A stretch of 10,511 bases of DNA from Oscillospiraceae bacterium (GCA_020025615.1 JAHHRT010000050.1:1-10511); one strand, 5' to 3'; shown: positions 1-7,733, numbered from the stretch's first letter. Notes: generated by a model from the sequence alone, not told the origin. A program made the numbers and translations.

Positions 1-31
1 AGGTACGTGGAGAGAGAGATACACCGAACGC

Positions 32-70
32 AAAAAGCCCCCCGCAGCTCGCTTAGAAGCTGCGGGGGGC
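32..70 (-). terminator. Intrinsic terminator of the SH3/lysozyme-like gene
   Basis: A perfect 13-bp inverted repeat (37-49 with 58-70, arms GCCCCCCGCAGCT and AGCTGCGGGGGGC) encloses an 8-base loop. Read on the minus strand, the stem is followed at once by TTTTT (plus-strand A run 32-36). It begins 26 bases after the TAA stop of the minus-strand gene ending at 97, so it is that gene's rho-independent terminator. On the plus strand the stem lacks a T run, so it looks one-directional. Bases 1-31 beyond it show nothing I can name. Confidence 0.95.
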
Positions 71-96
71 GATTCAATGATCTTGCTGTCTGGTAA

Positions 97-3000
97 TTAC
101 CAGTTCTGAGTCAGGCCGCCAAGTTCAACCCATCCGCCGGTCTCCAGCTGACCCATGAACTTGCCCTGGGCGTTGATGTCGACCACATTGATGGTAACGG
201 CATCCTGCTGGTTGAGGATACCAGTGGCAGTGCCCTGGTCTCTGCCGCCCCAGACAATCAGAGTCTTGGAAATGACCTTACAGGGGCTGCTTACGAGGAG
301 GTTGCCGATGTCGATCCAACCGCCAGCTTCGCTGTTGGCCCACAGTCTGCCGTCGGCATCCCGCTGCAGTGCAACCAGCACAACAGGAGTGCCGTCTGCC
401 AGAGGATCGCCAACAGGCTCTGCATCCATCGCGGGGGTGGAACGGACGATTACGCCTTCCTGATTGGTAATAGCCTTAACCCGGAAGCTGGGCTTATACT
501 GAGAAGGCTCAGTGATGTTGGTAAGCTCGATCCAGCCGGTGGGATTATTGATCTGACCCCAAACCTTGTTGGAACCATCCAGCTTCAGGCCGCTGATGTT
601 CACGGTCTGTCCCTGATTCAGTGCGCCGATTGCAGAATTGGTGCTGGCATCCTGCCAGACAATCTGCGCCTTGTTAGACACGGCGTAGACATCCAGGTCT
701 ACCTTGTCCATGTTGATCCAGCCGCCTTCTACCAGGCCCCAGAGAATGCCGTCGGCATTTTCCAGCTTGCTGATCTGAACAGTAGCACCGCTCTTAACAT
801 TCTTCTCATAGTCGCCCATGGAAGAAGGCTTCATACGCAGAGGAGCCTCTGCATTCATGGTGCCTGCCATGTTGAAGGGGATGCCCTGATTAGAGGGCTG
901 CTGAGGATTCACAGGGGGAACCGGGTTCCCGGGATTCGAGGGATTTGCGGGAACGTTAGGCTGCTGAGGATTCACAGGAGGAATCGGAGGTGCGGGCACC
1001 TCGCTGTCCAGCTGGATGTAGTACATGCTGACCCAGCCCTGAGCGGTACGGCCCCAGGTTTCGCCATTGGCAATGGTGGTCGTCTCCATGATCTCAACAC
1101 GAGTGCCGATCAGGAAGGTACCAACCTGTGCACCGCCGACGCCAGGTGCATTACGCACTCTCACAGCATGGTGGCACTTAACAACAGTACCCATAGAACC
1201 GGTTCCGGTGAATCCAGAGGAATCCATAGTGATGAAGGCCATATTGACCCAGCCCTTTTCGGTACGGCCCCAGTTGACGCCGTCCAGGAACTGCTGCTCA
1301 TAGATCGTAACCTTGGTGCCGGGCTTCAGGTCGCCGGTCTCACGGTAGCCAAAGCCTGCGCCAGCGCGGGTCTTCAGGTTGCCGTTGCTTGCAACAACAC
1401 CGGTAACATGACCGCCGCCTGCGGTCTGAGTGGTACCGCCGACATTGCCGCCAGCTGCGCCGCCGCCCAGCTGAACATAGTTTGCTGCAATCCAGCCCTG
1501 GTCAATCCGATACCAGGATGCACCGTCCACATTGACGGTCTCATAGACATTTACCTTAGCACCGCTTCTCAGAGAGGTGACCTTGGAATTGGCAACGCCT
1601 GCGCCGCTGCGGACATTGACCTCAGGTGCGCCAGTGACCATGCCGGTCATTGCGGTGCCGGGCTTCACAGAAGGAGTAACAGTAGAGCCGCCATTGGAGC
1701 CGCTGTTGGAACCGCCGTTACCACCGTTGCCACCGGCAGGGGTACCCAGCTTCTGAACATACAGGCCGCAGACCCAGCCCTTTTCGGTGCGGTGCCACTC
1801 GGTGCCGTCATGCTCAGTGGTTTCCAGAATTGTGATGAGCTGTCCCACAGGAATCACACCCTGAAGGGCGCTGTGAGGCGTTGCGTTTGCGCGGACATTG
1901 ACGCCGGAAGAGCAGTTCACGATCCGGCCCTGAGTACCGCCGGTGGTGCTGCCAGAGTTGCTGCTGGAGCCATTGCCAGAAGAAGAGCCGCCGTTGGAGC
2001 CGGTCTGCTTGATGTAGGTCATGCAGACCCACTGATTCTCGCCGATCTTGCCCCACTTAACACCAGCGTACATTTCGGTCTCATAAATGGTAACGGTCGT
2101 TCCGGGAGTCAGGGAACCCACCTTAGAACGGTGAGCACCGGGGCCCTTACGGACGTTCAGATTCATGTTGCTGGTAACAACACCGGTCATCTCGCCGTCG
2201 CCGCTGATACCGGGGGTAGAGCCATCCATGTTCACGTACTTCAGGTCGATCCAGCCGGTCTTATAAGAGTTGGACTTTGCATCCAGGAAAATCGTCAGGC
2301 CCCATGTGGTTTTGCCCTCAGGCTTCTGCTGATAAATGGAAACCTTGTCTCCGTTGCGCAGAGCTCCGAGTACAGTGCCATTTGCCACCGTGCCGCTCTC
2401 CGTAGCTTCATGGATGTCCAGTCTCAGCTTCGGGCCGAGCTCAACAGTACCGGTCTTAACCGTTACATCAGAGATGAGCTTAACCCAGCCGGAATTCTCA
2501 ATCTGGACCCACTTTGCGCTGCTCGTCTTGTACTCGCTGACAATGTGGACAACCTCGGTGGGATTGATGGTATCGATATGGGTCAGGTCCGCAGGATTGC
2601 GGAACACCTTGACACGGCCCAGAGAATCCCGCTCGGTGGCCAGTGCTGCAGGCAGATAGTAGGAAACATCCACACCGATAATCACGCCGTCCTTGTCAAC
2701 ACCCTCGCCATCCTTCTGCCAATGCGCATACAGCTTCTTGCCGGAGAGGCTGGCGTTGAGAGAGGCGACCAGGCTGCCGCCGTTGGATTGGGTGTACCAG
2801 CCGGAGAAGGTGTAGCCGCTGCGGCTGGGAGCCAGTGCAGGGTTAATCTTGCCGACACGGTTGCTGTCATAACCCATCACGTTTCCGTGAACAGGGGTGC
2901 TGCCGCCGTTGGGATCCAGGACTACATAGCAGTAGTTTGCAGGTGCCGGTCCCTTGTACTGAGCGTTCAGATACAGGTTTGCTTCCCGCTTACGGGCCTC

Positions 3001-3450
3001 GAAGTTGCCGTTGGGAAGTGCACGGAACAAATCATACAGGAAGGTATCCACATTGGTGTTTCCTTCCTTCACAGTGGTCTCGATACCGCAGTCCAGCCAG
3101 CTGTATCCGTTATGGAAGGTAAAGGAAACCATTGCTTCTCGCTGGTAATCCATCATTCCGGGGAATTTCTGCGCCAGATTCTTATTGATCTCGTTCAGAT
3201 AGTCCCGCAGAACATTCTTTGCCGCATCCTTGCCGATCTCCTGACCAGCCTTGGAGGGTGTTCCATAACCAATGATATACTGACCGTCCCCAACCTTGTG
3301 GGCTTCTCCATAAAATTTGGAGGTTTCGATCACCATATCTACCAGTTTTTCATTGACGCCGCCGGCTGCAGATGCCGTCACTGCGGCAGCCGGAACCAGG
3401 CCGATCAACAGAACCAGTGTCAACAGTGCACACACAATTCTCTTGCTCAT
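97..3450 (-). CDS. Secreted GH24 lysozyme-like protein with InlB B repeat and about eleven SH3-like repeats
   Basis: Predicted secreted cell-wall protein of 1117 residues. The start is ATG at 3450, because AAGGAG lies 9 bases upstream; an in-frame ATG at 3516 would place the promoter inside the gene. Residues 1-28 form a signal peptide (MSKR, hydrophobic core, cleavage near TASA-AGG). Residues 33-170 resemble a GH24 phage-type lysozyme (IGYGTP, then YQREAMVSFTFHNGYSW), which would cut peptidoglycan glycan strands. Residues 174-244 are a Listeria/Bacteroides-type B repeat (LDPNGG, GYTFSGWYT, LYAHW). Residues 262-1115 hold about eleven SH3-like units ending in W-G-x(n)-G-W-V/I; units at 421-481, 508-567, 601-660, 682-741 and 754-815 are clear SH3b (NVR near the front), the rest divergent. 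Gly/Ser linkers lie near 484-507, 569-600 and 662-681, and a Pro-rich linker at 817-856. No sortase motif or C-terminal membrane anchor is visible, so wall attachment would be by the SH3 units (inference). The usual GH24 catalytic residues are not obvious, so hydrolytic activity is uncertain. Confidence 0.9.
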   Translation of the reverse strand: MSKRIVCALLTLVLLIGLVPAAAVTASAAGGVNEKLVDMVIETSKFYGEAHKVGDGQYIIGYGTPSKAGQEIGKDAAKNVLRDYLNEINKNLAQKFPGMMDYQREAMVSFTFHNGYSWLDCGIETTVKEGNTNVDTFLYDLFRALPNGNFEARKREANLYLNAQYKGPAPANYCYVVLDPNGGSTPVHGNVMGYDSNRVGKINPALAPSRSGYTFSGWYTQSNGGSLVASLNASLSGKKLYAHWQKDGEGVDKDGVIIGVDVSYYLPAALATERDSLGRVKVFRNPADLTHIDTINPTEVVHIVSEYKTSSAKWVQIENSGWVKLISDVTVKTGTVELGPKLRLDIHEATESGTVANGTVLGALRNGDKVSIYQQKPEGKTTWGLTIFLDAKSNSYKTGWIDLKYVNMDGSTPGISGDGEMTGVVTSNMNLNVRKGPGAHRSKVGSLTPGTTVTIYETEMYAGVKWGKIGENQWVCMTYIKQTGSNGGSSSGNGSSSNSGSTTGGTQGRIVNCSSGVNVRANATPHSALQGVIPVGQLITILETTEHDGTEWHRTEKGWVCGLYVQKLGTPAGGNGGNGGSNSGSNGGSTVTPSVKPGTAMTGMVTGAPEVNVRSGAGVANSKVTSLRSGAKVNVYETVNVDGASWYRIDQGWIAANYVQLGGGAAGGNVGGTTQTAGGGHVTGVVASNGNLKTRAGAGFGYRETGDLKPGTKVTIYEQQFLDGVNWGRTEKGWVNMAFITMDSSGFTGTGSMGTVVKCHHAVRVRNAPGVGGAQVGTFLIGTRVEIMETTTIANGETWGRTAQGWVSMYYIQLDSEVPAPPIPPVNPQQPNVPANPSNPGNPVPPVNPQQPSNQGIPFNMAGTMNAEAPLRMKPSSMGDYEKNVKSGATVQISKLENADGILWGLVEGGWINMDKVDLDVYAVSNKAQIVWQDASTNSAIGALNQGQTVNISGLKLDGSNKVWGQINNPTGWIELTNITEPSQYKPSFRVKAITNQEGVIVRSTPAMDAEPVGDPLADGTPVVLVALQRDADGRLWANSEAGGWIDIGNLLVSSPCKVISKTLIVWGGRDQGTATGILNQQDAVTINVVDINAQGKFMGQLETGGWVELGGLTQNW
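896..978. repeat. 20-bp direct repeat in the Pro-rich linker
   Basis: The 20-mer GGCTGCTGAGGATTCACAGG occurs identically at 896-915 and 959-978, a 63-base period that is a whole number of codons. On the minus strand both copies encode part of PPVNPQQP, which appears twice in the proline/asparagine-rich linker between SH3-like units 7 and 8. It looks like an internal duplication of the linker and could expand or contract by slippage or recombination. Confidence 0.85.
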
Positions 3451-3459
3451 AAGCTGCTT

Positions 3460-3465
3460 CTCCTT
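3460..3465 (-). promoter_or_regulatory. Ribosome binding site deciding the start at 3450
   Basis: Minus-strand AAGGAG (plus-strand ctcctt) lies 9 bases before ATG at 3448-3450. The predicted signal peptide starts exactly at this ATG, and the more upstream in-frame ATG at 3516 has no such site. Confidence 0.9.
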
Positions 3466-3487
3466 TGCTCTTTTACTAAGTGGCTTC

Positions 3488-3516
3488 ATTATAACAAAGG
3501 TGTGTAACAATTGCAA
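3488..3516 (-). promoter_or_regulatory. Sigma-A promoter of the SH3/lysozyme-like gene
   Basis: Minus strand: -35 TTGCAA at 3511-3516 (4 of 6 consensus), 17-base spacer, perfect -10 TATAAT at 3488-3493. Transcription would start near 3481, giving a leader of about 30 bases with the AAGGAG site in it. The minus-strand sequence just upstream of the -35 is A-rich (plus-strand T runs at 3520-3534), which could help RNA polymerase binding. This promoter overlaps the codons an ATG start at 3516 would use, supporting the start at 3450. Confidence 0.85.
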
Positions 3517-3710
3517 GCCTTTTTTTCATTTTTATTACACTTTTGTTACTTTTTGGATAGCCGCAAAGTTATGAGTTTCCGTAATATAAATGAAACTATG
3601 AATAAAACGCAGTACTTTGTGTCACTCCACATCATTATAGTAACATTTTGTATAAAGAAATTACGAAAAATATTTTATCGAATTCCGGCAAATCCTCCTC
3701 TCCTTGCAGA

Positions 3711-3739
3711 TTGACTTTCCCCTTTCGTGCTGATATACT
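3711..3739 (+). promoter_or_regulatory. Sigma-A promoter of mnmA
   Basis: The -35 TTGACT is at 3711-3716, the spacer is 17 bases, and the -10 TATACT is at 3734-3739 preceded by TGA, which gives the extended -10 TGn motif. Transcription would begin near 3746, leaving a leader of roughly 34 bases that contains AAGGAGG at 3766-3772, 7 bases before the mnmA ATG. Confidence 0.88.
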
Positions 3740-3779
3740 GCCAATATAAGAACTACTCAACCCGCAAGGAGGTTTTGCG

Positions 3780-4832
3780 ATGGCGAACCAGACTGTTATG
3801 ATTGGCATGAGCGGCGGCGTAGACAGCTCAGTAGCTGCCCTGCTGCTCACGACAACCGCCATGGACTGCGTAGGTGTCACCATGCAGATGTGGGATCTGC
3901 CTGACTGCGAGGATGCCAGAAGCATTGCCCGGCAGCTCGGAATTTCCCATAAGGTCCTCGACTGCCGAGATGCCTTCCGCAGCATGGTGATTGATCCATT
4001 TGTTGCAAGCTACGAACAGGGCTTCACCCCCAATCCCTGTATTCTCTGTAACCGCACTATGAAATTCGGACTGATGCTGGATATAGCCCGAGGGATGGGC
4101 TATGATTATGTTGCCACCGGTCACTATGCACAGATTCGTCAGGATCCCGAAACGGGACGGTTTCTGCTGCTCCGGGCCGAGGACCTCAAAAAAGATCAGA
4201 GCTACTTCCTCTATGACATGACGCAGGAGCAGCTCTCCCGTACCTTCTTCCCTCTGGGCCGCCTTACCAAAAACCAGATTCGGGAAATTGCAGAATCCCG
4301 TGGTCTTGTCACCGCCCACAAGCACGACAGTCAGGACATCTGCTTCATCCCTGACGGGGACTATGCAGCTTTCATCCGTCGGTACACTGGGAAAGATTTT
4401 CCTTCCGGAGACTTCCTGGACCAAAGCGGAAAGGTGCTGGGGCAGCACAAGGGCGCAGTCGCCTATACCCTGGGCCAGCGCCGTGGTCTGGGAATTGCCC
4501 TGGGAGAGCCAACTTACGTCTGCGGCAAGGATATGGGAAAGAACACCGTGACCCTTGGCCCCAACTCCGCCCTCTTCCGCCGGAGCCTCACCGCCGGGAA
4601 GTTCAACTGGATTGTCCTTCCCCATGGAGAAGCACCTATCCCCTGTACTGCCAAGATTCGTAACACCCAGGCAGATCAGCCCGCCACCGCTTATCCCCAC
4701 CCTGACGGTACCTGCCGCGTTGTTTTTGACAGTCCTCAGCGAGCCATTGCACCGGGTCAGGCCGTTGTCCTTTATCAGGACGAAGTGGTTCTGGGCGGTG
4801 GAACCATTCTCAGTGCCGATGACGAAGGCTGA
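3780..4832 (+). CDS. mnmA: tRNA-specific 2-thiouridylase MnmA
   Basis: Cytoplasmic enzyme of 350 residues that adenylates and then thiolates uridine 34 in the wobble position of tRNA-Lys, -Glu and -Gln (s2U34), taking sulfur from a cysteine desulfurase. The ATP pyrophosphatase PP-loop SGGVDSS is at residues 11-17. NPCILCNRTMKF is at 85-96, ATGHYA at 112-117, DQSYFLY at 139-145, HDSQDICFIPDGDYAAFI at 182-199 and LGQRRGLGI at 231-239. The C-terminal part has the expected RVVFDSPQRAIAPGQAVVLY and LGGGTI. The two catalytic cysteines of the E. coli enzyme (Cys102, Cys199) correspond to Cys90 and Cys188. Oddities: the position of E. coli Asp99 is Cys87, giving Cys-x2-Cys, and the loop after MQMW (36-46) is about ten residues shorter than in E. 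coli. AAGGAGG lies 7 bases before ATG. It stands alone, divergent from the SH3 gene and convergent with the YfhO gene. No desulfurase gene is present in the window. Confidence 0.95.
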   Translation: MANQTVMIGMSGGVDSSVAALLLTTTAMDCVGVTMQMWDLPDCEDARSIARQLGISHKVLDCRDAFRSMVIDPFVASYEQGFTPNPCILCNRTMKFGLMLDIARGMGYDYVATGHYAQIRQDPETGRFLLLRAEDLKKDQSYFLYDMTQEQLSRTFFPLGRLTKNQIREIAESRGLVTAHKHDSQDICFIPDGDYAAFIRRYTGKDFPSGDFLDQSGKVLGQHKGAVAYTLGQRRGLGIALGEPTYVCGKDMGKNTVTLGPNSALFRRSLTAGKFNWIVLPHGEAPIPCTAKIRNTQADQPATAYPHPDGTCRVVFDSPQRAIAPGQAVVLYQDEVVLGGGTILSADDEG

Positions 4833-4898
4833 ACGGTCCACGATGACTATACATTAAAATGTAAAGAATACGGTCTCGCGCAAAACAGCTTCTAACAG

Positions 4899-4947
4899 AA
4901 AAGATCGGGAGGAATCACAGAAAATTGTGATTCCTCCCGATCTTTTT
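4899..4947. terminator. Bidirectional terminator between mnmA and the YfhO gene
   Basis: A perfect 21-bp inverted repeat (4899-4919 with 4926-4946) with a 6-base loop GAAAAT lies between two convergent genes. On the plus strand the stem runs into TTTTT (4943-4947). On the minus strand its outer arm supplies TTTT. It begins 66 bases after the mnmA stop and ends 37 bases from the YfhO stop at 4984, so it can serve both transcripts. Confidence 0.95.
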
Positions 4948-4983
4948 AACTCTATTTCTATTGGATATCCGTCAAGCAGGTGT

Positions 4984-7701
4984 TTATCGCGACTTTCTTG
5001 CTTTTTTCTGTTTCCGGTCAAAATAGACCAGTGCTCCGAAAATGCCCAGGCAAGCCAGAGAAACCATCCAGCCAATGGAGAACGCCGGGTTACGGTAGCG
5101 GAAGGTTACCAGGTGCTCCCCCTGGGTCAGCGGTACGCCGATCATCACGTCGCCCACCAACTGGATTTCCGCAGGCTGTCCATCCACCAGAACCCGCCAG
5201 TTTCCATTCTGAGGAATGGAGGTGTAGAGAAGGCCGTCTCGGTCACAGCGGATGCTGCCCTCCAGCCGGGTATTGCGGAAGCTGGTGAGATTTAAGGTAG
5301 AGGCGTTCAAAACCTCATAGGCCTCCCAGAATCGTTCCTCATTCAGAACGGCAGCCTGGATATTGGCAGTGCTCTGCTCTCCCTGGCTGCAGGAAATCGT
5401 GATCTGCACCACATCTCCCAGATTTACGTCTCCAACCGCCAGCATCTGAGGCAGGCTGATATTTTCCTGCATCCGCTCAACGCCATTGACCATAACGCGG
5501 AAGTTGTTGCGCTTGGGCAAATCCAAATGGATGCAGCAGAATCCTGCCTGGTCCGCCACATAGGCATAGGTGATGGTCGCCTGGCTTTCCGCATTGCTGT
5601 AGCTGCAGCGGCCGCCCTCACCGGGTGCAACGGTGATATTCTCCCCGGTGATCTCCAGGGCAGAATCCGGGAGCATATGCCAGACAGGCCGATCAAATCC
5701 CGTCGCCGCCGCCAGAAGTGTATCCTGGAACTGGAAGGGTGCGCCGGAAGCCGTGAAATCCACCTCCGTCAAGCTGCTTTCCGCCAGGAAGCCCAAAGGC
5801 AGATAGGCATTATTTTGCAGAAGATGAACCTGTCCAAAGTGATGGACATCGGTAAAGAAGGTGCTGGACTTATCCAGACCGCTCCGCTCAATCATATACT
5901 TGAGCCCCAGGAACAGATTGGCGACCGGGGAGCTTTCCTCGAAGCAATAGCGGTTATAGGTATTCTTAGCGCCGTAGCCCAATGCCTTCATAAATTCCGT
6001 AACCTTCACGTTTGCAGAGCTTGTAAAGGTGGAAATACCGTGGTAGCCATTGAGGGCACCGTCGTTGAGGGTCTGGGAGTGGGTGGTTTCCGCCCGATAG
6101 AACGGGGTGCGCTGCTCCCGCTCCTTCATATAGCGGATCATGGAAGCCGCCTCCGTGGTGCCTCTGGGATAATTGGAAACATTGGTTCCCGTAAAGGTAA
6201 CGCCAAAGTTCAGCAGTGCTGCACCCAGCTCCACAATCATCACCGTCAGGGCGATGAAGCGGGCATAGATTCTTCTGTGGCACAAATTGATTTTCTGACT
6301 CCGAATCTCCTCGGGCTGGGCATCCTCAGGTAGCTTCCGCCGGAAAGCACCATAGAGAAATGCACCCAGATACAGCGCCAGGAATACACCGTTATAAATC
6401 AGGTAAAGAGGCGCTTCTACAGTGGTAAAGCCAAGATTCAGGCTCTGTGTCTCCAGCAGTGCATCCGAACAGCACAGCAGTGCCGCTGTAATCAGCCCCG
6501 CCGCCACAATCTGCAGCGGATGGAAGGACTTCCGCGACAACCAGGCCCGATAGGCCATATACAGCAGGACAAAGCTGTACAGGAAGCTGAAACGGTAGGG
6601 AATCATGTTGGTAAAGTGGAAGCCGTGCCAGATATAGTCAAGCTGCCGGATGATAAAGCTGAGGTTGAAAAACAGGAGCAGGAACAGCGCGCACAGCTTA
6701 TCTCTGAGCTTCACATCCCCCGCCATCATATACAGCACACCCAGGAGCAGGGTTCCAACACCGCAGTAGAGATTGGGAAGTCCCTCCTTGAACGTCGGCT
6801 CCAGTCCGCCGCCCAGGTTGCCGGTCACCTGGCGCATGGCATCCAGAAGTCCCAGGAAGGTGTGATTTGTGGTCATGTTCAGCCGGAAGCTGGTGGGGAA
6901 TTTGTTGACACTGGACTGGGTGGCCTGCAGGGCCGCCAGCGCCGGAAACTCCAAAATTGCGGTCATGCCGATGGCAAGCGCAGAGAACAGAGCAATCCGT
7001 CCCAGGTCCTGGAAAAACCGCTTCCAGCCCCGGAACCGGCAGATTTCATAGCAGAAGAACAGCAGTGCAATGAAAATGCAGGTAAAGAGGCCGATATAAT
7101 AGTTTGCGTAGACAGAGAAGAACAGGCTCACGGTATAAAGGATAAATTTCTTATCCTTCAGCAGCCGCACCGTTCCCAGCGCCGCCAGCGGCAGCAGGGC
7201 GAAGGTATCCAGCCACATGATGTTCCACTGGTAGCCCAGCGCCCAGGCGCACAGGGCATACAGGCTTCCGAACACTGTGATGGAAAAATCATCTTTTCCG
7301 AAGATTCCCTTTAGGAACAAGGCAAAGAACAATCCTGCAAGGCCCAGCTTCACAGGCATCAGCAGGGAGAAGAAGCCCAGCAGCCACCCCTCGGGGATCA
7401 GAACACTGAGCAGGTTAAGGGGCGAAGCCAGATAATAGGAAATCAGGCCCAGGTAGTCCATACCCATGCCCACGCTCCAGTTGTAGAGAAGGGAATCTCC
7501 GCTGCGCAGCGCGTCCCGAAAGGCCACAAAGAAGGGATAGTACTGGTGGTACATATCCGAATAGAGCATGGAATACTTTCCAAAGGGCTTGTACTGGCTC
7601 ACCATCATAATAAAGAGCATACCAAAAACCGGGATGGCAAAGGCCAGGGCCGGGTAATTCCATTTTTTCACATGGGGCATTTTTAGATGAGGCGTTTTCA
7701 T
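4984..7701 (-). CDS. YfhO-family polytopic membrane protein
   Basis: Membrane protein of 905 residues of the YfhO family, which has a GT-C-like glycosyltransferase fold. In Bacillus and Listeria, YfhO proteins act outside the membrane in sugar decoration of lipoteichoic acid, using a lipid-linked sugar made by a CsbB-type partner; the acceptor here is unknown. The N-terminal part has a first membrane span at about 15-34, followed by SDMYHQYYPF at 48-57; its Asp49 sits where GT-C enzymes carry an acidic catalytic residue. YNWSVGMGMDYLG and YYLASPLNLL follow, then many more hydrophobic spans to about residue 500. A long, beta-rich outer region comes next, and a last span at about 874-893 precedes a basic tail (DRKQKKARKSR). 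GGAGG lies 6 bases before the ATG at 7701. The gene appears monocistronic, with a promoter at 7734-7762 and the shared terminator at 4899-4947. No csbB- or gtcA-like gene is in the window. The family call is firm; the substrate is unknown. Confidence 0.92.
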   Translation of the reverse strand: MKTPHLKMPHVKKWNYPALAFAIPVFGMLFIMMVSQYKPFGKYSMLYSDMYHQYYPFFVAFRDALRSGDSLLYNWSVGMGMDYLGLISYYLASPLNLLSVLIPEGWLLGFFSLLMPVKLGLAGLFFALFLKGIFGKDDFSITVFGSLYALCAWALGYQWNIMWLDTFALLPLAALGTVRLLKDKKFILYTVSLFFSVYANYYIGLFTCIFIALLFFCYEICRFRGWKRFFQDLGRIALFSALAIGMTAILEFPALAALQATQSSVNKFPTSFRLNMTTNHTFLGLLDAMRQVTGNLGGGLEPTFKEGLPNLYCGVGTLLLGVLYMMAGDVKLRDKLCALFLLLFFNLSFIIRQLDYIWHGFHFTNMIPYRFSFLYSFVLLYMAYRAWLSRKSFHPLQIVAAGLITAALLCCSDALLETQSLNLGFTTVEAPLYLIYNGVFLALYLGAFLYGAFRRKLPEDAQPEEIRSQKINLCHRRIYARFIALTVMIVELGAALLNFGVTFTGTNVSNYPRGTTEAASMIRYMKEREQRTPFYRAETTHSQTLNDGALNGYHGISTFTSSANVKVTEFMKALGYGAKNTYNRYCFEESSPVANLFLGLKYMIERSGLDKSSTFFTDVHHFGQVHLLQNNAYLPLGFLAESSLTEVDFTASGAPFQFQDTLLAAATGFDRPVWHMLPDSALEITGENITVAPGEGGRCSYSNAESQATITYAYVADQAGFCCIHLDLPKRNNFRVMVNGVERMQENISLPQMLAVGDVNLGDVVQITISCSQGEQSTANIQAAVLNEERFWEAYEVLNASTLNLTSFRNTRLEGSIRCDRDGLLYTSIPQNGNWRVLVDGQPAEIQLVGDVMIGVPLTQGEHLVTFRYRNPAFSIGWMVSLACLGIFGALVYFDRKQKKARKSR

Positions 7702-7733
7702 GATCTTCCTCCCAGATCTGCATATTGGGTTTT

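Larger units (their letters stand above)
3451..3779. other. AT-rich divergent intergenic region
   Basis: These 329 bases lie between two divergent genes and have no credible coding sequence. They hold the minus-strand promoter at 3488-3516 and the plus-strand promoter at 3711-3739. In between, a second minus-strand TATAAT (plus attata, 3634-3639) has no good -35 at 16-18 bases, and an AGTTTC/GAAACT inverted repeat (6-bp arms, 12-base loop) lies around 3574-3597. I cannot assign either to a known regulator. No hairpin-rich leader or riboswitch is recognised. Confidence 0.7.

Noticed and set aside
1168..3507. A 779-codon open frame on the plus strand opposite the SH3/lysozyme-like gene
   Set aside because: It has no recognisable domain and low-complexity Ala/Gly/Leu-rich content. 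It lies wholly antisense to a gene with signal peptide, domains, promoter and terminator.
3451..3516. Upstream in-frame ATG at 3516 as start of the SH3/lysozyme-like protein
   Set aside because: It has no ribosome binding site, would bury the signal peptide 22 residues inside, and coincides with the promoter elements.
3501..3560. WalR-type boxes (TGTWAH-N5-TGTWAH) that would link the wall gene to the WalRK system
   Set aside because: Several GTAACA/TGTAAT-like hexamers occur, but no two are in the same direction with 5-base spacing.
3828..4841. A 337-codon minus-strand frame opposite mnmA
   Set aside because: It has no family features. The plus-strand frame is unambiguous MnmA.
4850..4863. 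Small palindrome TACATTAAAATGTA after mnmA as an operator
   Set aside because: It is short, AT-rich and lies between convergent genes with no promoter near it. Chance is likely.
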